Shown here piece after piece: positions 52,847 to 62,110 of a stretch of 64,000 nt of DNA. Position numbers and translations under genes: made by a program. The notes beneath the pieces were generated by a model. The model did no database searches, was not told where the DNA came from, and worked only from the letters and a program-made list of their open reading frames with translations. This DNA is from Streptomyces sp. ML-6 (GTDB lineage Bacteria; Actinomycetota; Actinomycetes; Streptomycetales; Streptomycetaceae): NCBI RefSeq assembly GCF_030116705.1, contig NZ_JAOTIK010000001.1, positions 744,001 through 808,000 of the forward strand. The letters are read 5' to 3'. Numbering within the stretch: position 1 is the first letter of the stretch; each line of letters starts with the position of its first letter.

Positions 52847-54295
52847 TCAGGTCCGGGGTGCGGGACGGCCGGTTCCCCGTCCGCCGAGGGAGCAGCTGTC
52901 GACGAGGGCCGCGGCGTCCGCCCCGGCGGGCCGGGCCACGGTCCGGGAGGCGGGGGGCCGCCGCCCCTCGGTGAGCCAGCCCTCCAGCGCGGTGAACGCC
53001 GAGCGGTGGCAGGGGGTCAGCGGCCGCAGCCGGTCCGGGAACGCGTCGAACAGGGAGTCGGTGTGGGTGCCGTCCTCGATGCGGTAGTAGCGGTGCAGGG
53101 AACCGCGGCCCGACTCCTTCACCATGCGGGCGTAGACGTCCGAGTCCCGGCTGATCGGCAGCAGGACGTCGAGGGTGCCGTGCACGGTGATCAGCGGTTT
53201 GCCGATGCGTCCGGTGAGCCCGATCTTCCGGACGGCCCGGCGCACCTCGTCGGGGCGCGCCGAGTAGTCGTAGTCGGCGTCACAGGCCGGTGTTCCCGGC
53301 GCGCAGTACGGGGTGCCCGCTTCGAGTGCCCCGTCGAAGTCCGGGTCGATCTCCTCGCGGTAGATGCGCTGCGTCAGGTCCCAGTAGACCTGGTGGTGGT
53401 ACGGCCAGAGGAACTCCGAGCCCGCCGGGTAGCCGGCGGCGTGCAGGGCGTCCCGGGCCGCCCCGGCGCCCTCGCCCCCGGCCGCGTACACCGGGTAGTG
53501 GCGCATCGCCTCGGGCAGGAAGTCCAGCAGCGTGGGCCCGTCGGAGCGCCACAGCGTGCCTTCCCAGTCCACTCCCCCGTCGTAGAGTTCGGGGTGGTTC
53601 TCCAGCTGCCAGCGCACCAGGTAGCCGGCGTTCGACAGTCCGGTCACCAGGGTGCGGGCCGGGGGCCGGTGGTAGCGCTGGGCGACGGTGGCGCGGGCGG
53701 CCCTGGTGAGCTGGGTGAGCCGGTCGTTCCATTCGGCGATGGCGTCGCCCGGCGCCTTTCCGTCCCGGTGGAACGCGAGGCCGGTGTTGCCCTTGTCCGT
53801 GGCGGCGTAGGCGTAGCCGCGGGAGAGCACCCAGTCGGCGATGGCCCGGTCGTTGGCGTACTGCTCGCGGTTGCCGGGGGTGCCGGCCACGACGAGGCCG
53901 CCGTTCCACCTGTCGGGCAGCCGGATGACGAACTGGGCGTCGTGCTTCCAGCCGTGGTTGGTGTTGGTGGTGGAGGTGTCGGGGAAGTACCCGTCGATCT
54001 GCGTGCCGGGTACTCCGGTGGGCACGGGCAGGTCCTTCGGGGTCAGCCCGGCCCAGTCGGCCTCGTCGGTGTGTCCCGAGGCGACGGTGCCGGCCGTGGT
54101 CAACTCGTCGAGGCAGGCGGTCTGCTGGTGTTCGGCGCCGGGGACCCGCAGGTGTGCGGCGTTGGCGCAGCGGCCGTCGCGGTGACCGGTGTCGGCCGTC
54201 GCCGCGGAGGGGGTGAACGCGAGGGCGGCCAGGGCGAGTACGGCCGGGGCGCCCCGTTTCCAGAAGCGGGGCGGGGAGTCGGTGGAGCGGCGCAT
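52847..54295 (-). CDS. Secreted alpha/beta hydrolase, tannase-like
   Basis: A 482-residue exported protein with a Sec signal (WKRGAPAVLALAALAFTPSAATA). The fold is alpha/beta hydrolase: nucleophile Ser in VTGLSNAGYLVRWQ (GLSNA instead of GxSxG), Asp in TVHGTLDVLLPI and His in IEDGTHTDS. The C-terminal PCHRSAFTALEGWLTEGRRPPAS is seen in tannase/feruloyl-esterase relatives. Its position among PHB genes suggests a 3-hydroxybutyrate oligomer hydrolase, but that is inference; a plant-ester hydrolase fits as well. GGAGG lies 8 nt before the ATG. Divergent from the PHB depolymerase gene. Confidence 0.8.
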   Translation of the reverse strand: MRRSTDSPPRFWKRGAPAVLALAALAFTPSAATADTGHRDGRCANAAHLRVPGAEHQQTACLDELTTAGTVASGHTDEADWAGLTPKDLPVPTGVPGTQIDGYFPDTSTTNTNHGWKHDAQFVIRLPDRWNGGLVVAGTPGNREQYANDRAIADWVLSRGYAYAATDKGNTGLAFHRDGKAPGDAIAEWNDRLTQLTRAARATVAQRYHRPPARTLVTGLSNAGYLVRWQLENHPELYDGGVDWEGTLWRSDGPTLLDFLPEAMRHYPVYAAGGEGAGAARDALHAAGYPAGSEFLWPYHHQVYWDLTQRIYREEIDPDFDGALEAGTPYCAPGTPACDADYDYSARPDEVRRAVRKIGLTGRIGKPLITVHGTLDVLLPISRDSDVYARMVKESGRGSLHRYYRIEDGTHTDSLFDAFPDRLRPLTPCHRSAFTALEGWLTEGRRPPASRTVARPAGADAAALVDSCSLGGRGTGRPAPRT

Positions 54296-54686
54296 CGGGC
54301 TGCCTCCGGGGTCGTGTGGTGGGACGCGCGGAGGCTATGCCGCCCCTTCGGCCGGTTCCATGGGTCCGCGGACCACCGTCCGGCTCCCGGCGGTGGTGCG
54401 GGCCGCCACCCCGGGCCGTGCGGTGGGGCCGGGAGGGAGGGCGGATGACGCTCCGTCAGGAAACTGGGCAGGTGTACGGGCAGGGGGCGCCGCCCGGCAC
54501 CGCCGCCCTACCTGCCTGTTCGGGGCGCGGCCATGGATGGCCGTCACACAGGGGGTCCGCCAAGCCTGGCTGCCGCGCCCATGCCGACCCGGGCGCGGGC
54601 GCCCAGATGATGGGCGCCACGCCGACGGGCGGCCCCGCCCGGTACCGGCCCGGAGAACGTACTCGTCGTCCCAGGAGGCAGTCCAC
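54296..54686. other. Divergent regulatory region between two secreted hydrolases
   Basis: About 390 bases with no convincing gene; frames here are shadows. It should hold the promoters of both the tannase-like hydrolase and the PHB depolymerase. No clear palindrome or consensus promoter was found by eye. Confidence 0.4.
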
Positions 54687-56171
54687 ATGCGACAGCCGAA
54701 CTCCCCGCACCGCTCCGCGAGAAGCCGCCGCACGGGAGGTGTCCGCCGCCTGCTCGCGGTCGCGGCGGGCGCCCTGGTCCTCGCCGCGGGTCTGCTGACC
54801 GCCGCCCCGTCGGCGTCCGCCGCCGGCCTCACCGAGATCACCGGTTTCGGCACCGATCCCGGCAACCTCTCCATGTACGCGTACGCGCCCGACGGACTGC
54901 CGGCCAAAGCGCCCGTCGTGGTAGCCCTGCACGGCTGCACCCAGAGCGCGAACGACTACTACACCCACTCGGGCTGGCCGGAGTTCGCCGACCGGTACGG
55001 CTTCTCGCTGGTCTTCCCGCAGACCAGCGGCGCCAACAACGCCAACTCCTGCTTCAACTGGTTCGAACCGGGCGACAGCACGCGCGGGCGGGGCGAGGCG
55101 CTGTCGATCAAGCAGATGGTCGACGAGGCCGTCGCCCGGTACGACGGCGACCCCGCCCGGGTGTACATCACCGGCCTGTCGGCGGGCGGCGGCATGACCG
55201 CGAACATGCTCGCCGCGTACCCCGACGTCTTCGCGGCGGGGTCCATCGCCTCCGGTCTGCCGGCACACTGCGCGAACAGCGTGGCCGCGGCCTACACCTG
55301 CATGTACGCCCCGCCCGACAGGACCCCCGGCCAGTGGGGCGACCTCGTGCGGTCCGCCGCTCCCGCCGGGACCGCCTCCTGGCCCCGGGTGGCGATCTGG
55401 CAGGGCACCGCCGACACCACCGTCCGGCCCGCCAACGCCATCGAGCTGCGCGACCAGTGGACCGACGTGTGGGGCATCGGGCAGATCCCCTCCCGCACCG
55501 AGGAACTGCCCGGGGGCACCACGCTGAGCGTCTACGACGACGCCTCCGGCGCACCCGCGGTCGAGGTCTACTCGGTCGCGGGCATGGCCCACGGGCTCGC
55601 GGTCGACCCCGGCAGCGGCGCCGAGCAGTGCGGCACCGCCGCCACGTACTACCTCGACACCATCTGTTCCAGCTACCGCACCGCCCGGTTCTGGGGGCTG
55701 GACGGCGGCGGCGAGCCTCCCGGGACACTGCCGGCCCCCACCGGGGTGACCGTCACCGGGACCACCGACACCACCGCCGCCCTGAGCTGGAACGCGGTCA
55801 CCGGCGCGGCCTCTTACAACATCCACCGCGACGGCACGAAGGTGGGCACCGCCACGTCGACCGGCTACACCGACACCGGTCTGGCCACCGGCACGGCGTA
55901 CCGCTACACCGTGGCCGCGGTCGACTCCTCGGGCGCGCGGGGCGCGGCCTCCGCCCCGATAACCGCGACCACCACCGGGTTCAGGCCCACGTGTCACACG
56001 GCGGACAACTACGCGCACACGGTCGCCGGACGCGCCCGGCACAACGGCGGGTACACCTACGCCCTGGGGTCCGGCCAGCCCATGGGGCTGTGGAACACCT
56101 CCGTCACGCACACCCTCGAACAGACCTCGCCCGGCCACTACGTGATCGCCGACCCGGGCTGTCCCGCCTGA
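54687..56171 (+). CDS. Extracellular PHB depolymerase with Fn3 and substrate-binding domain
   Basis: A 494-residue secreted esterase. Sec signal to about 45 (PSASA). Catalytic domain: oxyanion segment ALHGCTQSANDYY, lipase box Ser165 in ITGLSAGGGM, Asp243 in WQGTADTTV, His302 in VAGMAHGLAVD. A fibronectin type III linker (about 346-430, PTGVTVTGTTDTTAALSWNAVTGAASYNIHRDG) joins a C-terminal about 60-residue domain (NYAHTVAGRARHNGGYTYALGSGQPMGLWNTSVTHTLEQTSPGHYVI) matching the polymer-binding domain of type 1 PHB depolymerases. It cuts extracellular polyhydroxybutyrate into 3-hydroxybutyrate oligomers. AGGAGG lies 8 nt before the ATG. Confidence 0.91.
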   Translation: MRQPNSPHRSARSRRTGGVRRLLAVAAGALVLAAGLLTAAPSASAAGLTEITGFGTDPGNLSMYAYAPDGLPAKAPVVVALHGCTQSANDYYTHSGWPEFADRYGFSLVFPQTSGANNANSCFNWFEPGDSTRGRGEALSIKQMVDEAVARYDGDPARVYITGLSAGGGMTANMLAAYPDVFAAGSIASGLPAHCANSVAAAYTCMYAPPDRTPGQWGDLVRSAAPAGTASWPRVAIWQGTADTTVRPANAIELRDQWTDVWGIGQIPSRTEELPGGTTLSVYDDASGAPAVEVYSVAGMAHGLAVDPGSGAEQCGTAATYYLDTICSSYRTARFWGLDGGGEPPGTLPAPTGVTVTGTTDTTAALSWNAVTGAASYNIHRDGTKVGTATSTGYTDTGLATGTAYRYTVAAVDSSGARGAASAPITATTTGFRPTCHTADNYAHTVAGRARHNGGYTYALGSGQPMGLWNTSVTHTLEQTSPGHYVIADPGCPA

Positions 56172-56398
56172 CCCCCGCCCGCGGTCCCGGGCGGGTTCCG
56201 CACCGGGGCCGCGGGCGGAACCGCCGCCCCCGCCGCACCGCCGAAGGAGTGGGTGATCAACACCTGTTCCCCGGGTGAAGTGTGCCCGGCACCCATGGTC
56301 GTGCCCCTCGCGCCTTCTTAGGCTCACTGCCCGTCGGTTGTACTGGCACCGGCTCCGACCTGCGAGGTCGTCCCGGTTGCCCGAGGGAGAGGGACCGT

Positions 56399-57175
56399 AT
56401 GGGTCTGGACAGGACAGTCGCGAGCGCGATGGAGGCGGTGGCCGACATCCCCGACGGGGCCTCGCTCGCCGTGGGCGGTTTCGGTCTGTGCGGCATACCG
56501 GGCACGCTGATCGACGCGCTCCGGCGTCGTGGGGTGGGCAACCTCCACATCGTCTCGAACAACTGCGGCGTCGACGACTGGGGGCTCGGGATCCTGCTCG
56601 CCGGCGGGCAGATCTCCCGGATGACGAGTTCGTACGTCGGGGAGAACAAGGAATTCGCCCGCCAGTACCTGAGCGGGGAGCTGGAGGTCGAACTCGTGCC
56701 GCAGGGAACGCTGGCGGAGCGGCTGCGGGCCGGTGGCGCCGGCATCCCCGCCTTCTACACCCCGGCGGGCGCCGGTACCCAGGTCGGCGAGGGCGGGCTG
56801 CCCTGGCGGCACGCCGCCGACGGATCGGTCGCCGTGGCCTCGCCCGCCAAGGAGACCAGGGAGTTCGACGGGCGCCCGTACCTGCTCGAACACGGCATCA
56901 CCACCGACTTCGCGCTGGTCCGTGCCGAGGTCGGCGACCGGCACGGGAACCTCGTGTTCCATTCGTCCGCGCGCAACTTCAACCCCCTGGCCGCCATGGC
57001 GGGCCGGATCACCGTCGCCGAGGTGGACCGGCTCGTCGAACCCGGTGAGCTCGACCCGGACGAGATCCACCTCCCCGGTGTCTTCGTCCGGCGCGTGGTC
57101 CGGGTGGATCCCGGCGACCCCGCGGCCGAGCGGCGCGTCGAACGCCGTACCGTCCGGCGGGAAGGCGGTGTCTGA
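56399..57175 (+). CDS. scoA: 3-oxoacid CoA-transferase subunit A
   Basis: A 258-residue subunit. The family start ([35 protein letters not shown]) and [33 protein letters not shown] are typical of succinyl-CoA:3-ketoacid CoA-transferase alpha subunits. With subunit B it moves CoA from succinyl-CoA to acetoacetate, or the reverse. GGAGAGGG precedes the ATG. Subunit B begins one base after the stop. Close to PHB depolymerase and 3-hydroxybutyrate dehydrogenase, it would channel acetoacetate into acetoacetyl-CoA; a role in beta-ketoadipate breakdown (PcaI) is the alternative. Confidence 0.93.
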   Translation: MGLDRTVASAMEAVADIPDGASLAVGGFGLCGIPGTLIDALRRRGVGNLHIVSNNCGVDDWGLGILLAGGQISRMTSSYVGENKEFARQYLSGELEVELVPQGTLAERLRAGGAGIPAFYTPAGAGTQVGEGGLPWRHAADGSVAVASPAKETREFDGRPYLLEHGITTDFALVRAEVGDRHGNLVFHSSARNFNPLAAMAGRITVAEVDRLVEPGELDPDEIHLPGVFVRRVVRVDPGDPAAERRVERRTVRREGGV

Positions 57176-57176
57176 C

Positions 57177-57836
57177 ATGGCCCTCACCCGTGAGCAGATG
57201 GCGGCCCGGGCCGCCCGGGAACTGACCGACGGCAGCTACGTCAACCTCGGCATCGGCCTTCCCACCCTTGTCCCCAATCACCTGCCGCCCGGCATCGAGG
57301 TGGTCCTGCAGTCCGAGAACGGCATTCTGGGCGTGGGCCCGTACCCGGCCGAGGACGAGCTCGACGCCGACCTCATCAACGCCGGCAAGGAAACCGTCAC
57401 CACTCTGCCCGGCGCGTCCTTCTTCGACTCCGCGCTGTCCTTCGGCATGATCCGCGGCGGCCACATCGACGCGGCCGTGCTGGGCGCCATGCAGGTCTCC
57501 GCCTCGGGCGACCTCGCCAACTGGATGATCCCCGGCAAGATGGTCAAGGGCATGGGCGGTGCCATGGACCTGGTGCACGGTGCGGGCCGGGTCATCGTCC
57601 TCATGGAGCACACCGCCAAGGACGGCAGTCCGAAGCTCGTGCCCGAATGCACCCTGCCGCTCACCGGCCGGGCCGTCGTGCAGCGGGTGATCACCGATCT
57701 CGCGGTCGTCGACGTCACCCCGGAGGGCTTCGTCCTGGCCGAGCTGGCTCCCGGCGTCACCGTCGACGAGGTCCGGGCCGCCACGGCGGCGGACCTGACC
57801 GTGCCGGCCGGTTTCGGCGCCGTACCGGTGCGCTGA
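57177..57836 (+). CDS. scoB: 3-oxoacid CoA-transferase subunit B
   Basis: A 219-residue subunit. The catalytic Glu47 is in [14 protein letters not shown], which forms the glutamyl-CoA thioester; [38 protein letters not shown] and [19 protein letters not shown] are family segments. One base after scoA, so certainly co-translated. Function as for subunit A. Confidence 0.94.
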   Translation: MALTREQMAARAARELTDGSYVNLGIGLPTLVPNHLPPGIEVVLQSENGILGVGPYPAEDELDADLINAGKETVTTLPGASFFDSALSFGMIRGGHIDAAVLGAMQVSASGDLANWMIPGKMVKGMGGAMDLVHGAGRVIVLMEHTAKDGSPKLVPECTLPLTGRAVVQRVITDLAVVDVTPEGFVLAELAPGVTVDEVRAATAADLTVPAGFGAVPVR

Positions 57837-58053
57837 GGGGGCTCTCTCCCCCACGCGCGCTCCTACCGGTCGCCGCCGGGCTCCGGACGGCCCCCTGGGC
57901 CACCGGACCGGCGGCGCCCCGGTGCCGCCGTCTGCTCGAACACGGTTGTCCGGGGCGGCAGTTGTACCGGGACCACCCTCCCGGGAGGCATGCACCGCCC
58001 TGGCAGAATGCAGCCCTGGAGCCGACCCGGCAGAGCTAGCTAGGAGCCGCCCT

Positions 58054-58794
58054 GTGTTCTACTACGTGCTCAAATACGTCGTCCTCGGACCACTTCTGCG
58101 GTTGTTCTTCCGCCCCAGGATCGAGGGCCTGGAGCACGTCCCCCAGGACGGCGCGGCCATCATCGCCGGCAACCACCTGTCGTTCTCCGACCACTTCCTG
58201 ATGCCCGCGATGCTCGGACGGCGCATCACCTTCCTCGCCAAGGCGGAGTACTTCACCGGCCCGGGCTTGAAGGGACGGCTGACCGCAGCCTTCTTCCACA
58301 GCATCGGGCAGATCCCGGTGGACCGTTCGGGGAAGGAGGCGGGACAGGCCGCGATCCGGGAAGGGCTCGGGGTACTGGGCCGGGGCGAGCTGCTGGGCAT
58401 CTATCCGGAGGGCACCCGTTCGCACGACGGCCGGCTCTACAAGGGCAAGGTGGGCGTGGCCGTCATGGCGATCAAGGCGCAGGTTCCGGTGGTGCCGTGC
58501 GCGATGGTGGGGACGTTCGAGATCCAGCCGCCCGGCCAGACCATCCCGCGCATCAAGCGGGTCACCATCCGCTTCGGCGAACCGCTGGACTTCTCCCGCT
58601 ACGCGGGCCTGGAGAACCAGAAGGCGGCGGTCCGGGCGGTCACCGACGAGATCATGTACGCGATCCTGGGGCTTTCGGGACAGGAGTACGTCGACGAGTA
58701 CGCGGCCAAGGTGAAGGCGGAGCAGGCCGAACAGGCCGGTCCGTCGGAAAAGTTCCCGAAACTGCGACGCCGACGGCGGATCCGCGCTCGGTGA
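58054..58794 (+). CDS. 1-acyl-sn-glycerol-3-phosphate acyltransferase (PlsC type)
   Basis: A 246-residue membrane-associated acyltransferase. The catalytic HX4D is H41-LSFS-D46 in AGNHLSFSDHFLMPAML, and the glycerophosphate-binding EGTR is at 119-122 in YPEGTRSHDGRLYKGK. A hydrophobic N-terminal helix (YYVLKYVVLGPLLRLFF) anchors it. It makes phosphatidic acid from lysophosphatidate. The C-terminal KLRRRRRIRAR is strongly basic. GTG 58054 has AGGAG 8 nt upstream; the longer frame is shadow. It stands alone after the CoA-transferase genes. Confidence 0.94.
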   Translation: MFYYVLKYVVLGPLLRLFFRPRIEGLEHVPQDGAAIIAGNHLSFSDHFLMPAMLGRRITFLAKAEYFTGPGLKGRLTAAFFHSIGQIPVDRSGKEAGQAAIREGLGVLGRGELLGIYPEGTRSHDGRLYKGKVGVAVMAIKAQVPVVPCAMVGTFEIQPPGQTIPRIKRVTIRFGEPLDFSRYAGLENQKAAVRAVTDEIMYAILGLSGQEYVDEYAAKVKAEQAEQAGPSEKFPKLRRRRRIRAR

Positions 58795-58824
58795 ACTCCG
58801 CTGTTCCGGGTCGCGGTCCCGGCC

Positions 58825-58830
58825 TAGCGT
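58825..58830 (+). promoter_or_regulatory. -10 box for leaderless epimerase gene
   Basis: TAGCGT ends exactly 7 nt before the ATG at 58838; no ribosome site is present. No convincing -35. Confidence 0.45.
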
Positions 58831-58837
58831 CCCTGCC

Positions 58838-59887
58838 ATGACCAAGGGACACGCATGGGTTCTGGGAGCGACGGGACAGATCGGGCGGGTGGCCGTACGG
58901 GCGCTCGTCGAGGACGGCTGGGAGGTGACGGCCGCCTCGCTCGGCGGCGGCAGGGACGACCGGTGGGACGGTGCGGTGCGCACGGTCGCGCTCGACCGGA
59001 ACGAGGAGGGGGCGCTCGCGGCGGCGCTGGGCGACGGCTGCGACGTACTGGTCGACATGGTGGCGCAGGGCGCGGACCACGCCGGGCAGTTGGCCGGACT
59101 CGCCGACCGGATCGGTTCGGCGGTGGTCATCTCCAGCGGTGCGGTGTACGAGGACGACCGGGGCCGCAGCTTCGACACGCAGGGCGAGCCCGACGGTGCC
59201 CCGTGCTACCCCGTGCCGATCCCGGAGTCGCAGCGCACCGTGGAGCCTGGTGACGCGACGTACGGGACGCGGAAGGTGCGGCTGGAACGGGATCTGCTGG
59301 CGGCCGGTGAGGCGCTGCCGGTGACATTGTTGCGGGCCGGGGCGATCCACGGGCCGTACTGCCGCACGCCGCGCGAGCTGTACTTCGTGAAGCGGCTGCT
59401 GGACGGCCGGACGCGCCGGGTGCTCGCCTTCGACGGGCGGTCGCGCTTCCACCCGGTCCATGTGTCCAACCTGGCGGAGCTGATCCGGCTCGCCGCCCTG
59501 CGGCCCGGTTCGCGGGTGCTCAACGCCGGGGATCCGCAGGCGCCGACGGTCGCCGAGATCGGTGCGGCGATCGACGCGGTGCTCGGCCGGAGCACCGAGA
59601 CGGTGCTGATGGCGGGCGCGCCCGGGGAGGGCTTCGTCGGCTCGACGCCGTGGACTTCCGCCCACCCCATCGTGTACGACATGACGGCCGCCGAGCGGGA
59701 ACTCGGGTACCGGCCGGTGACGGATTACGTGGAGTCGTTGCCGGAGACGGTCGAGTGGCTCGCCGCGCGGCTGGCGGAGGGGGACTGGACGGAGGTGTTC
59801 CCCGAGATGCTGCGGGCCTACGGCAGGGAGCTGTTCGATTACGCGGCGGAGGACGCCTGGCTGGAGGCGTACGACCGGAAGGCGTGA
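58838..59887 (+). CDS. NAD-dependent epimerase/dehydratase family protein
   Basis: A 349-residue extended-SDR-like protein. The nucleotide motif GATGQIGR is at 10-17. The active-site region is ISSGAVYEDDRGRSF and, later, TYGTRKVRLERDLL, giving the YxxxK (Y-GTR-K). The second half (FHPVHVSNLAELIRLAAL, RVLNAGDPQAPTVAEIG) resembles nucleoside-sugar epimerases and reductases. Substrate unknown. The gene seems to have a leaderless message. It is convergent with the S33 peptidase and ends in a strong shared hairpin. Confidence 0.9.
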   Translation: MTKGHAWVLGATGQIGRVAVRALVEDGWEVTAASLGGGRDDRWDGAVRTVALDRNEEGALAAALGDGCDVLVDMVAQGADHAGQLAGLADRIGSAVVISSGAVYEDDRGRSFDTQGEPDGAPCYPVPIPESQRTVEPGDATYGTRKVRLERDLLAAGEALPVTLLRAGAIHGPYCRTPRELYFVKRLLDGRTRRVLAFDGRSRFHPVHVSNLAELIRLAALRPGSRVLNAGDPQAPTVAEIGAAIDAVLGRSTETVLMAGAPGEGFVGSTPWTSAHPIVYDMTAAERELGYRPVTDYVESLPETVEWLAARLAEGDWTEVFPEMLRAYGRELFDYAAEDAWLEAYDRKA

Positions 59888-59900
59888 GGAGGGGCGCGGG

Positions 59901-59934
59901 GCGCGGGCGGCCGATGGTCCGTGGCCGCCCGCGC
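59901..59934. terminator. Bidirectional terminator
   Basis: Perfect 12-bp stem GCGCGGGCGGCC/GGCCGCCCGCGC with a 10-nt loop between convergent genes. Confidence 0.85.
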
Positions 59935-59950
59935 CGGTGTCCGCGGTCCG

Positions 59951-61528
59951 TTACGGCTTCGGCGTGGCGTGCGGGGCGCACGTCACGTCGCGGCGGTCGG
60001 TCCGACCCGTGAGCAGGTAGGTGTCCACCCGCTCGTTGACGCAGGGGTTGGTGATGCCGGTGACACCGTGCGAACCGGCGTCCCGCTCGGTGATGAGCCG
60101 CGAGCCCTTGAAGCGCCGGTGCAGTTCGACGGCGCCCTCGTACGGGGTGGCGGCGTCCCGCTCGGACTGGACGATCAGCACCGGCGGCAGGCCCTTGCGG
60201 GTCTTCACGTTCAGCGGGGTCTGCTGCTTGGCCCCCCAGGTGGCACAGGGCAGGTTCATCCAGGCGTTGGCCCAGGTCATGAACGGGTAGTCCTTGTGCA
60301 GCCGGGTGTTGTCACGGTCCCAGGTGCGCCAGTCGGTGGGCCACTTGGCGTCCGCGCACTCGACCGCGGTGTACACGGCGTTGCCGTTCTCGGAGGAGAT
60401 GTTCCCCGCGATGTCCGACATGTCCGGGCCGGCGGCGTCGATCAGGGCCTGGGTGTTTCCGCTCCGGTAGTCGCTCCAGGTACGGGCGGTGGAGACCCAG
60501 GCGGAGTCGTAGTAGGGCGCCCGCTGGAAGAAGCCGATGAGTTCGGCGGGGCCGACGACGCCGCCGATCGGGTTCTTCTTGGCCTCGGCGCGCAGCTTCA
60601 GCCATTCCTGCTCGACCTTCTCGGGGGTGTCGCCGATGTGGAAGTCGGCGTCGTTCCGGGCGACCCAGGCCTTCCAGTCGTCCCAGCGCTTCTGGAAGGC
60701 GATGTCCTGGTTGAGGTTGGCCCGGTACCAGATGTTGTCCTTCGCCGGGTTGACGACGCTGTCGACGACCATGCGGCGGACGTGGTCCGGGAAGAGCGTG
60801 CCGTAGACCGCGCCCAGGTAGGTGCCGTAGGAGACGCCCAGGAAGTTGAGCTTCTTCTCGCCGAGCGCGGCGCGGATGACGTCCATGTCGCGGGCGGTGT
60901 TGGGGGTGGTCATGTGCGGCAGCATGTCGCCGCTGCGTTCGGCACAGCCGGCCGCGTACTCGGCGGCGAGCTTGCGCTGGGCGCGCTTGTCGGCCTCGGA
61001 GTCGGGCACGGGGTCGGCCTTGGGGGCGCTGACGTACTCCTGCGGGTCGACGCAGGAGATGGGCGCGGAGTGGCCGACGCCCCGCGGGTCGAAGCCCACG
61101 AAGTCGTAGGCCTTCGCGGCGTTCGCCCAGATCGGATTCTTGGTGACGACGCGCTTGGGGAACGCCATGCCCGACCCGCCGGGGCCGCCCGGGTTGTAGA
61201 GCAGCGCCCCCTGCCGCTCGTCGGGGGTGCCGGTGCTGACGTGCCGGTCGACGGCTATTCGGATCTTCTTGCCGTCGGGCCTGGCGTAGTCGAGCGGCAC
61301 GGTCACCCAGCCGCACTGGATGGGTGCGGCGATGCCCCAGTCGGCCGGGCAGTCCTTCCAGTCGATGCCTGCCCTGGCTGCCCGTGCCGCGGCGAGCTCG
61401 ACGCCACGTGCCTCCGAACCACGGTGGTGACGGTTCTCGGCGGTTGCCGCGGGCGTGGACATCACGCTCGCCACGAGTGTGCCCGCGATCAGGGCGCCGG
61501 CCGGGCCGAGCACTGCGGTGCGTCTCAA
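59951..61528 (-). CDS. Secreted S33 tripeptidyl aminopeptidase
   Basis: A 525-residue exported alpha/beta hydrolase of the SlpD/SlpE tripeptidyl aminopeptidase type. Signal peptide to about 30 (VASVMSTPAATA). Oxyanion segment LLYNPGGPGGSG, nucleophile Ser in FLGVSYGTYLGAVYG, Asp in VQSERDAATPYEG, His in DAGSHGVTG; C-terminal Cys pairs (NPCVNERV, VTCAP) suggest disulphides. It removes tripeptides from the N termini of secreted proteins. The start is a TTG at 61528 after GGGGG 6 nt upstream; an alternative GTG at 61513 would shorten the signal. Confidence 0.92.
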   Translation of the reverse strand: MRRTAVLGPAGALIAGTLVASVMSTPAATAENRHHRGSEARGVELAAARAARAGIDWKDCPADWGIAAPIQCGWVTVPLDYARPDGKKIRIAVDRHVSTGTPDERQGALLYNPGGPGGSGMAFPKRVVTKNPIWANAAKAYDFVGFDPRGVGHSAPISCVDPQEYVSAPKADPVPDSEADKRAQRKLAAEYAAGCAERSGDMLPHMTTPNTARDMDVIRAALGEKKLNFLGVSYGTYLGAVYGTLFPDHVRRMVVDSVVNPAKDNIWYRANLNQDIAFQKRWDDWKAWVARNDADFHIGDTPEKVEQEWLKLRAEAKKNPIGGVVGPAELIGFFQRAPYYDSAWVSTARTWSDYRSGNTQALIDAAGPDMSDIAGNISSENGNAVYTAVECADAKWPTDWRTWDRDNTRLHKDYPFMTWANAWMNLPCATWGAKQQTPLNVKTRKGLPPVLIVQSERDAATPYEGAVELHRRFKGSRLITERDAGSHGVTGITNPCVNERVDTYLLTGRTDRRDVTCAPHATPKP

Positions 61529-61685
61529 GTGGAACCCCCATCGGATCCGAAGCGCCCCCGGTGGCGGCGCGGTTCATTCGGGACCTTTCGCGGATCCTGT
61601 CGCCTGTGAGGTTCCTGAGAACAGATCACCCGTCCACTTCTTTATCGAATCGATAACCGGACACCGGTGTCCCGCTGACCGGTGC

Positions 61686-61837
61686 TCAGCCCCCGGGCGC
61701 TCCGTGCGCGTCCGGTTCCCCGTCGTACGTGTTCAGCGCCTCGTCCAGGAGCCGCAGTCCGCGTGCCCGGCGTTCCGGGCCCCGTCGGCGGCCTTGTGGA
61801 TGAGCAGGCGTTCCTGCCCGGGCGGGGTCAGTCGCAC
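61686..61837 (-). pseudogene. ureA: Frameshifted relic of urease gamma subunit
   Basis: From GTG 61837, after a fine ribosome site (GGGGAAGG), the frame reads VRLTPPGQERLLIHKAADGA, which matches the N terminus of actinobacterial UreA (family pattern RLTPxEQERLLIHVAADVAxxRRARGLRL). This frame stops at 61733 after 34 codons. The expected next segment, ERRARGLRL, is in another frame that continues to a stop at 61686, so a frameshift lies near 61775-61785. The downstream residues LDEALNTYDGEPDAHGA no longer resemble UreA, whose family length is about 100 residues, and no ureB or ureC follows. Upstream, 61838-62110 holds only scraps of frames. The upstream scrap ends EACD with its stop overlapping this start, as in an old operon. 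Confidence 0.72.
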
Positions 61838-62110
61838 GCTTCCTTCCCCTCGTCCCGGGCCGGCCCCGGGCACAGCGGGGCACCGGCCGCACCCAACAGG
61901 CCGTTGAATGCCGTACGGGTGTCCCGCTACGGGTGTCCTGCGACGAGGTGGTGCACCTCGGGGCCGAAGTCTTCCAGTGCGTTGCCGGCCCTTTGCCGGT
62001 CCATGGTCGTGCGACCGGCGCGCAGGCCATGGCGCACGAGCCGAGGCGAGGCGAGGCGCCGCTCCGGCACCGCGGGCCGGGGAAGCGACGAGCCGCCCCC
62101 GCCGTGACCC

